Source of the DNA: Paludibacteraceae bacterium | Lineage (GTDB): Bacteria; Bacteroidota; Bacteroidia; Bacteroidales; Paludibacteraceae | Length of the DNA: 11,436 nt | NCBI GenBank assembly: GCA_947445425.1 | Contig: CANFFA010000039.1 | Span: 1-11,436 of the forward strand | Reading direction: 5' to 3' | In this document: positions 5,812-11,436 of the stretch, one piece after another | Layout of the letters: every line of letters starts with the position of its first letter | Numbering within the stretch: position 1 is the stretch's first letter | The notes under the pieces: generated by a model | What the model saw: only the letters and a program-made list of their open reading frames with translations | Database searches by the model: none | What the model was told of the DNA's origin: nothing | Program-made: the position numbers and the translations under genes

Positions 5812-6336
5812 ATGCATTTTTCAAAATTATTTACCCACTGCCCTGTTTGTGGGGCATCATCCTTTGGCCCAAACAACGAAAAATCAATGATTTGCAGTAA
5901 TTGCGAATTTGTCTTTTATGTAAATGCTTCAGCTGCAGTAGCAACATTTATACGCAATGAGAAGGGCGATCTTCTAGTCTGCAGACGTGCCAAAGAACCA
6001 GCCAAAGGCACTTTAGACTTAGCAGGTGGGTTTGTAGATGAAAATGAAACAGCAGAAGAGGCAGTCAGTCGTGAAATAGCAGAAGAATTACAAGCAAGAC
6101 TTACTCATGCCGAATATCTATTCTCATTACCCAACAGCTATGAATACAGTGGAATGAGCATCCCCACATTGGATCTTTTTTTTAGCTGTCAATTGGAAGA
6201 CACTACCAAACTAATTCCTTCTGATGATGTTGAAGATTGCTTTTTTCTGCCATTAAATCAAGTGAAGCCTTCAGACTTTGGCCTTAGCTCTATAAGAAAA
6301 GGGGTGGAAATTTTCTTGCAATCCACACAGTCATAG
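5812..6336 (+). CDS. Nudix hydrolase with N-terminal zinc ribbon
   Basis: This 174-residue cytoplasmic enzyme is predicted to hydrolyse a nucleoside diphosphate linked to another moiety, using Mg or Mn. A four-cysteine zinc ribbon comes first (C10-P-V-C13 and C28-S-N-C31). The Nudix domain follows from about residue 40. Its Nudix box runs from G73 to about residue 96: G-x5-E79-x7-R87-E88-x2-E91-E92, so all metal-binding glutamates are kept; the late glycine of the consensus is replaced by Q94. The NudC-specific SQPWPFPxS motif after the box is absent (here SLPNSYEYSGMSIPTLDLFF), so it is not a NudC-type NADH pyrophosphatase despite the ribbon. The substrate is unknown. The ATG at 5812 follows a strong promoter and a leader of about 60 bases. 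The stop is TAG, and the TPR gene begins 52 bases later. Confidence 0.9.
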   Translation: MHFSKLFTHCPVCGASSFGPNNEKSMICSNCEFVFYVNASAAVATFIRNEKGDLLVCRRAKEPAKGTLDLAGGFVDENETAEEAVSREIAEELQARLTHAEYLFSLPNSYEYSGMSIPTLDLFFSCQLEDTTKLIPSDDVEDCFFLPLNQVKPSDFGLSSIRKGVEIFLQSTQS

Positions 6337-6388
6337 GCGCACATTAAAACTACAAATAATTGATAATCAAAGTTAATCATTACTCACA

Positions 6389-9283
6389 ATGAAAAAAATA
6401 GTTGTTTTTTGTTTACTTACTTTTTTATTTACAAATAGTAATTACGGTCAACTTACTAGAACCTATACTAATGCTGACTTCCTTTTTAATGAGGGAAAAG
6501 AACTTTACAATCAGAATAAATACGCAGCTTCTTATCGTAATTTTGAAGCATTTCTTCAAGAAACAGAACCTACACAAGCAGGACAAATTGAGGAAGCTGA
6601 ATTTTATTTGGCAGCAAATTCCTATAAAATGGGACAGGAAAATGCAGCTGAAATGCTTGAAAATCATATTCTACAATATCCCTATACCCCATTTTACGAC
6701 CAGGCAAATGCCATGCAGGGGATGATTTCATATGATAAAAAACGCTATAAATTAGCACTTAAATCATTTGATCTTACTACAGAAAAACACCTGGGGGACG
6801 AGGACCGTACAGATTTCAAGTTCAGTAAAGGCTATGCCTCGATTGGGACAGCCAATTACACACAAGCCTCTAACATTTTTAAAGACTTAAAAAACATCAG
6901 CTCTCCCTACCAAATTCCGGCGACTTACTATTACGCTTATTCTGAATACGCGCTTAAAAATTACAAAATTGCACTTCCTGAATTTTTAAATTTAGAAAAC
7001 AACCCAAGCTATTCTGATATTATACCGTATTACATAGTTCAAATTTATTATTCTCAAAAAGAGTATGATAAATTAAATGAACGTGCAGAAAAGCTTCTTG
7101 CCAAATACCCAAACAATAAAAACAATTCAGAAATATTCAGAATTCAAGGTGAGATTGCCTACAAAAAACAAGAGTACGCCAAAGCCATTGGCTATTTAAA
7201 AAACTACGAAAAATTGGTACAAAAAGTACTTCGAAGCGATATGTACTTACTTGGACTATCTTATTATCAACAAAAAGATTACAACAACACAGTAAAATAT
7301 CTTTCCAGAGCCACTACAGAAAAGGATGAAATGACTGAAAATGCCTACATGCACCTTGGGAATGCCTATGTAAAATTGGAGGATATTAACAATGCACGTT
7401 TGGCTTTTGAAGCATCTTTACGTACCAATTTCAACAAAATTGTACGGGAAGAAGCACTCTTCAACTATGCACTGACGAGCTACCAAACCACTACTGCTTT
7501 CGGGGAATCAATCAAAGCTTTTGAACAATTCCTCACTGAATTCCCTCGTTCAAGAAACTGTGACAAGGCTTATGATTATTTAGCTTCGGTCTACATGTTC
7601 ACAAAAAACTATCAAGCCGCCTACCAATCTATTCTAAAAATAAAAAAGCCAAGCTCACAATTAATTGAAACCAAACAATACTTATTGTATCAACTAGGTA
7701 CTGAGTCATTTACCCTCAACAAAATGGAAGAAGCAATCAAATTCTTCTCCTTATCTTTACAGAGTTCTATGATTGGAAAATACTCTGCAGAAAATCTATT
7801 TTGGCGTGCGGACGCATATTATCGCATCAATAAGTCTGAACTTTGTATCATAGATTTACTTGCATTTTTTGACAATAAATATGCAATGTCAAGTGCAAAC
7901 AAGATTACGGCAAATTACGCTTTGGCCTATGGCTATTTCTCTCAAAAAGATTATACTGAAGCTTTAACTTGGTTCTTGAAGTATATTGAAGAAGAATCTA
8001 ATTCCAAAGTAGTAAATTTTTCAGATGCACTCAACAGAATTGGCGACTGCTATTTCAATGGTCGTGATTTTACTAATGCCGAAGTATATTATCAAAAAGC
8101 TGCTACTGCAAGTCCAAATACTGCCGACTACGCTATCTTTCAAGGAGCCTACGTCTCTGGTTTACAGAAGAAATACGATGATAAAATCTCAAAATTAGAA
8201 GATCTAATCAGCAATTATCCGAAATCCGAATATAGCGATGATGCACTGTATGAAATTGGACGTTCTTACTTAACCATGCAAAATGATGCCAAAGCTATCG
8301 AAACATACGACAGATTATTAAAAGCATATCCTACAAGTGATTTAGCGCGTAAATCCGCTTTGGAAATAGCTATGATAAATTTCAATAGAAATAATTTTGA
8401 TCAAGCCATTGTATCCTATAAAAATGTAATTGCAAAATATCCTGGTAGCGAAGAGTCTTTCACTGCTTTAGAGAGCTTGGAAACGGTATACATTGAATTG
8501 AATGATATTCCAGCTTACTTGGCATATACTAAGACCTTAGGGGGTAGTATCCGCGTGGCTACAGCTAGTCGAGAAGACTCTTTATCTTATATAGCAACGG
8601 AAAAACAGTACATGATGGCTAATTATGCGAAAGCTATTGTAGGTATGCAAACCTATCTGAATAAATTCTGTGCAGGTGGCAGATATTGTACAACCGCACA
8701 ATACTATTTAGCAGACAGTTACTATAAGATTGATGACAAAGAAAATGCTTTAAAATCATATCAAGCTTTATTAAGCATCAATGGAAATCAATATACAGAG
8801 GAAGCAATCACCAGATGTGCTGAGATTACCTTCGATAAAAAGGATTACGCCATAGCACATAAATACTTCATACAGCTCGAGGGTCTAGCACAAAGTCCTG
8901 ATAAAAGATATGCAGGAAAGCTGGGAATTTTACGTTGCAGCTACTTCCTTAACGATCATCAATCTACCATTAACATTGCCACTGAACTCATTAATGATCA
9001 ACAAGCCTCAGAAAGTCTGAAAATTGAATCCAGATACAATAGAGCAAAAGCTTATTTAGCTATAAAACAATCATCACTAGCAACTGAAGACTTAATTCTA
9101 TTATCTGTGAATACCCGTACCGAAAATGGTGCAGAAGCAAAGTACCTTTTAGCAAACTTATACTTTGAACAAAACAAACCTTCTGATGCGGAAAATGAGA
9201 TCATGGACTATGCAAAAAAGAATACGCCACATCAATTCTGGTTGGCACGTAGCTTTGTTCTTTTAGCAGATATATACATCTAG
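6389..9283 (+). CDS. Large exported TPR protein, apparently truncated by an in-frame TAG
   Basis: This 964-residue protein opens with a signal peptide (MKKIVVFCLLTFLFTNSNYG, about residues 1-20), so it works in the periplasm or at the outer membrane. The rest is a superhelix of about twenty or more tetratricopeptide hairpins, many of the BamD/YbgF-like form in which a unit ends in YP followed by a polar stretch, such as YPKSEYSDDALYEIGRSYL and YPGSEESFTALESLE. No catalytic domain is seen. Similar proteins of about 1000 residues are common in Bacteroidales next to an outer-membrane beta-barrel gene, as here. The stop at 9281-9283 falls in the middle of a helical repeat (LADIYI, stop), and the frame continues for 45 codons with TPR-like sequence. 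The full protein would be about 1010 residues. It is probably co-transcribed with the Nudix gene, but the two functions are not obviously linked. Confidence 0.87.
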   Translation: MKKIVVFCLLTFLFTNSNYGQLTRTYTNADFLFNEGKELYNQNKYAASYRNFEAFLQETEPTQAGQIEEAEFYLAANSYKMGQENAAEMLENHILQYPYTPFYDQANAMQGMISYDKKRYKLALKSFDLTTEKHLGDEDRTDFKFSKGYASIGTANYTQASNIFKDLKNISSPYQIPATYYYAYSEYALKNYKIALPEFLNLENNPSYSDIIPYYIVQIYYSQKEYDKLNERAEKLLAKYPNNKNNSEIFRIQGEIAYKKQEYAKAIGYLKNYEKLVQKVLRSDMYLLGLSYYQQKDYNNTVKYLSRATTEKDEMTENAYMHLGNAYVKLEDINNARLAFEASLRTNFNKIVREEALFNYALTSYQTTTAFGESIKAFEQFLTEFPRSRNCDKAYDYLASVYMFTKNYQAAYQSILKIKKPSSQLIETKQYLLYQLGTESFTLNKMEEAIKFFSLSLQSSMIGKYSAENLFWRADAYYRINKSELCIIDLLAFFDNKYAMSSANKITANYALAYGYFSQKDYTEALTWFLKYIEEESNSKVVNFSDALNRIGDCYFNGRDFTNAEVYYQKAATASPNTADYAIFQGAYVSGLQKKYDDKISKLEDLISNYPKSEYSDDALYEIGRSYLTMQNDAKAIETYDRLLKAYPTSDLARKSALEIAMINFNRNNFDQAIVSYKNVIAKYPGSEESFTALESLETVYIELNDIPAYLAYTKTLGGSIRVATASREDSLSYIATEKQYMMANYAKAIVGMQTYLNKFCAGGRYCTTAQYYLADSYYKIDDKENALKSYQALLSINGNQYTEEAITRCAEITFDKKDYAIAHKYFIQLEGLAQSPDKRYAGKLGILRCSYFLNDHQSTINIATELINDQQASESLKIESRYNRAKAYLAIKQSSLATEDLILLSVNTRTENGAEAKYLLANLYFEQNKPSDAENEIMDYAKKNTPHQFWLARSFVLLADIYI

Positions 9284-9421
9284 CAAAACTATGACTTTCA
9301 AGCAAAGCAATACCTATTAAGTTTGAAAAATAATTATACAATAGAGGATGAAATTCAAAACTTAATCAAAGATAGATTAGATAAAATCACGCTGAGAGAA
9401 CAGCAAACAATTATAAATTAG
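9281..9421 (+). other. In-frame continuation of the TPR gene beyond a TAG stop
   Basis: After TAG at 9281-9283 the same frame encodes 45 residues, starting QNYDFQAKQYLLSLKNNY and continuing through IQNLIKDRLDKI, before a second TAG at 9419-9421. DFQAKQYLLSL followed by a short loop and a final amphipathic helix is what I expect at the C-terminus of these exported TPR proteins, so this is coding sequence cut off by one codon. A single base change (for example from AAG or CAG) would account for it. The next base is C (TAG-CAA), a context known to favour readthrough in some systems. Confidence 0.75.
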
Positions 9422-9495
9422 TCAGTAAACAAGTTGACGAGTAACCAAGTATACAGTTTTGCTCATAAGAAGAGCACCTAATTCACCACTAGCCC

Positions 9496-9531
9496 CATTG
9501 GGGTATTGCCACATTAATTAATTAGCACATT
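9496..9531 (+). repeat. GCACATT-type leader motif before the barrel gene
   Basis: CATTGG at 9496-9501 and TTAATTAGCACATT at 9518-9531 match the stretch at 1355-1390 in order and spacing. It ends nine bases before the ATG at 9541. A small CCCC-ATT-GGGG hairpin (9493-9503) overlaps its start. Confidence 0.5.
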
Positions 9532-9540
9532 TTTTTCAAA

Positions 9541-11304
9541 ATGAAAAATTTAACAAACATAATCACCATCTTCTTATTACTAATAACTCCACTATGTATC
9601 AATCTACAAGCGGAAGATTCTATCGTTAACAGAAATGTAAATGTAGAACGTGAGTATAAACCAGTCATTCAAGACGTAGGAAAAATAAACTCATTACCAA
9701 ATCTTCTCGAACCCAATATTGAGAAGACTGCTGCAAAATACTCGGAATTCAATTTACCACTTTCGGTAGATTACAATCTCCACACCTTATCATCAATACA
9801 ACCTGCCAGCAATAAAAACAAAAATAAAAATGCAGGATACGCCCGTTTAGGCTTTGGAAATCCTTTGAACACTTTGGCTAACTTTGCCTATCCGATAGTA
9901 ACACAATCCGACAGTAAACTAGATTTTTCATTGAATCATCTCGCTACCTTTGAAAACAAAACCCTATCAAATACAAAAGCATCTTTGTTATTCAACAAAA
10001 ACTTTAGTGCCTTTGATTTATATGCTGGAATGAGTGGTGGGCATGAATACTTTAAGTATTATGGTAATAATTTCAATGACAGTGCCAATCACTCGAATAT
10101 AAAAGGTTTAGTTGGTGACCCATCAGCTAACTTTACAGAAAAAAATAGAGAAGGCTTAAATAAAAACAGAGCTAAGCTTGATTTAAATACATTTCTTAAA
10201 GATTCAACAAATACTTTCTGGAGGCTCAATGCATACGCAGGTTTTAAATCAGCACCATCAACCAAAGGACTACGCTATAATGCAGAGCTCGAATACAAAT
10301 TACTCAACACTAAGAATGAAACCAATGAACACTTGATACACACATTGGGTCGATTCAGTATACCCAACCATAATAATAGAATGGGATTGGATATAGATCT
10401 GTACAATTTAGCTTACCAATCAAAATCACCATCATTACTGAACTTCGAAAGTGGTTATTCCATTTTTAGCATAAATCCCTATTATGGAATTGAACGTGAA
10501 AATTGGAAAGTAAGGTTGGGGGCAAAATCAAGCTTTCCTATAGCCAATGGGAAAACAGCCAGTCCATCAGCAGATATAAATGGAGAATGGAAGGCTCTTC
10601 CTAAATACTTATCCTTGTATGGTGGGATTTCGGGAGGATATGCAATCAATACTATGAATGATATTCTTACAGAAAACAGATATCTATTATCAGAATTAAG
10701 AGTAGAAGACACCTATACACCAGTAAATCTATTTGCTGGATTTAAATTAAAACCACTCTATAATCTAATGCTAGATGCATACATTGATTATAGAAAAGTG
10801 AAGAGTCAGTATTTCTTTGTAAACAAATCATATAGCACAACAACTATCTTAAAATCAGATTCAAATCTGTACACCAATCGGTTCAATGTAATCTACAGTG
10901 ATGCTTCAGTTCTTAAATTGGGATTACGAGCAAACTACAACCTTCATGGATGGCTAAATATACAAGCTAAAGCTGCATATAATAGTTGGAATGTAAACAC
11001 TGAACCATACGCATGGAACAAGCCTGTATGGGAAGGAGACATGAGCACAAACATTCAAATAACGAAAGAAATCAATATCTCTGCTAGTGCGTATTATGAA
11101 GTAGGACGCCATGCAAAATTGGGAAATCTATCTATGGCCATGAAAAATAAAATGGATATCAACCTAGGGGGAAGCTATAGCTTCAACAATTGGATATCTT
11201 CATTTATAAAAATCAACAACCTTCTCAATACTAAAAATCAATACTTCTATGGATACGAAGTACAAGGAATAAATGTTATGGTAGGAGCAGCCTTTTCATT
11301 TTAG
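9541..11304 (+). CDS. Outer-membrane beta-barrel protein (TonB-receptor-like barrel, no clear plug)
   Basis: This 587-residue protein has a signal peptide (about residues 1-24, ending LQA). A short N-terminal stretch, VNVEREYKPVIQDVGKINSLPN (about 33-54), is a motif I associate with a Bacteroidales barrel family encoded beside large exported TPR proteins. From about residue 97 on there are alternating aromatic and polar beta-strands in hairpins, with paired motifs such as ARLGFGNP, LYGGISGGYAI, VNLFAGFKLKP and ISASAYYEVGR. It ends GAAFSF, with the terminal phenylalanine of the BAM recognition signal. No TonB box or plug domain is evident, so a structural or scaffold role with the upstream TPR partner is as likely as uptake. 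The ATG is 119 bases after the end of the extended TPR frame. The stop is TAG. Confidence 0.82.
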   Translation: MKNLTNIITIFLLLITPLCINLQAEDSIVNRNVNVEREYKPVIQDVGKINSLPNLLEPNIEKTAAKYSEFNLPLSVDYNLHTLSSIQPASNKNKNKNAGYARLGFGNPLNTLANFAYPIVTQSDSKLDFSLNHLATFENKTLSNTKASLLFNKNFSAFDLYAGMSGGHEYFKYYGNNFNDSANHSNIKGLVGDPSANFTEKNREGLNKNRAKLDLNTFLKDSTNTFWRLNAYAGFKSAPSTKGLRYNAELEYKLLNTKNETNEHLIHTLGRFSIPNHNNRMGLDIDLYNLAYQSKSPSLLNFESGYSIFSINPYYGIERENWKVRLGAKSSFPIANGKTASPSADINGEWKALPKYLSLYGGISGGYAINTMNDILTENRYLLSELRVEDTYTPVNLFAGFKLKPLYNLMLDAYIDYRKVKSQYFFVNKSYSTTTILKSDSNLYTNRFNVIYSDASVLKLGLRANYNLHGWLNIQAKAAYNSWNVNTEPYAWNKPVWEGDMSTNIQITKEINISASAYYEVGRHAKLGNLSMAMKNKMDINLGGSYSFNNWISSFIKINNLLNTKNQYFYGYEVQGINVMVGAAFSF

Positions 11305-11319
11305 AAGAATAAAGAGCAC

Positions 11320-11386
11320 TGCATTCAGAAATTTGAGCTTATCTAATACACATTCATACGCTATAAACCATAAGTTTCAGAATGCA
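11320..11386 (+). terminator. Weak inverted repeat after the barrel gene, possible transcript end
   Basis: TGCATTCAGAAATTT (11320-11334) and AAGTTTCAGAATGCA (11372-11386) are inverted repeats at 13 of 15 positions with a 37-base loop. No T-run follows, so it is not a canonical terminator. The remaining bases to 11436 contain nothing I can assign. Confidence 0.25.
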
Positions 11387-11436
11387 AATAAATATGTTGT
11401 CTATCAACTAATTTTCAATAGCCGAATAAAAAAGCC

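Noticed and set aside
5812..6336. NudC-type NADH pyrophosphatase
   Set aside because: The zinc ribbon and Nudix box fit, but the diagnostic SQPWPFPxS motif is absent and the protein is much shorter than NudC.
6389..9421. Genome-wide reassignment of TAG to an amino acid
   Set aside because: Three other genes in the window end in TAG at natural ends, with no homologous continuation and further stops soon after at the TPR and Nudix genes.
9541..9615. Lipoprotein signal in the barrel protein (cysteine at residue 19)
   Set aside because: Residues before the cysteine (TPL) do not fit a lipobox, and a signal peptidase I site after LQA is better.

Overview
The window looks like a chromosomal segment of a Bacteroidota bacterium, most likely order Bacteroidales. 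The evidence is the low GC with A/T-rich spacers, at least three promoters of the Bacteroidetes primary-sigma type (TTTG, 19-20 bases, TAnnTTTG), a tRNA without an encoded CCA end, an ECF sigma gene followed by the small membrane protein and periplasmic protein typical of that phylum, and a signal-peptide TPR protein next to an outer-membrane beta-barrel. I cannot name the genus. Most genes are ordinary housekeeping or envelope genes. I see no phage, CRISPR, transposase or defence genes. || Layout. Bases 1-221 (minus) hold the 5' part of recX, cut by the window edge. Diverging from it, 339-1861 (plus) is an ECF sigma factor, a one-TM putative anti-sigma protein and an exported Spy/CpxP-like helical protein, probably one envelope-sensing regulatory module. 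A tRNA-Cys with its own promoter and a strong hairpin terminator follows (1896-2062). Next, on the minus strand, are aroE (2283-3020), a DedA-family membrane protein (3344-4063) and a cytoplasmic-type TPR protein (4140-5522). The plus strand resumes with a zinc-ribbon Nudix hydrolase (5812-6336), a large exported TPR protein (6389-9283) and an outer-membrane beta-barrel protein (9541-11304). || The gene-free spacers hold more structure than usual. A 136-base inverted repeat lies between the tRNA terminator and aroE. A roughly 242-base mirrored set of nested hairpins with 18-base imperfect terminal inverted repeats (MITE- or REP-like) lies between aroE and dedA. Heptanucleotide tandem repeats flank the TPR gene on both sides. 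A short GCACATT-centred motif recurs upstream of four plus-strand genes. || The most notable coding observation is that the 964-residue TPR protein ends at a TAG (9281-9283), after which the same frame stays open for 45 more codons. These read as a natural continuation of the last TPR helices, up to a second TAG at 9419-9421. A recent nonsense mutation, a sequence error or stop-codon readthrough would each explain it. I did not find a clearly undescribed multi-gene system. The best candidates for novelty are this interrupted TPR protein with its barrel neighbour, the nested-hairpin element, and the ECF module.
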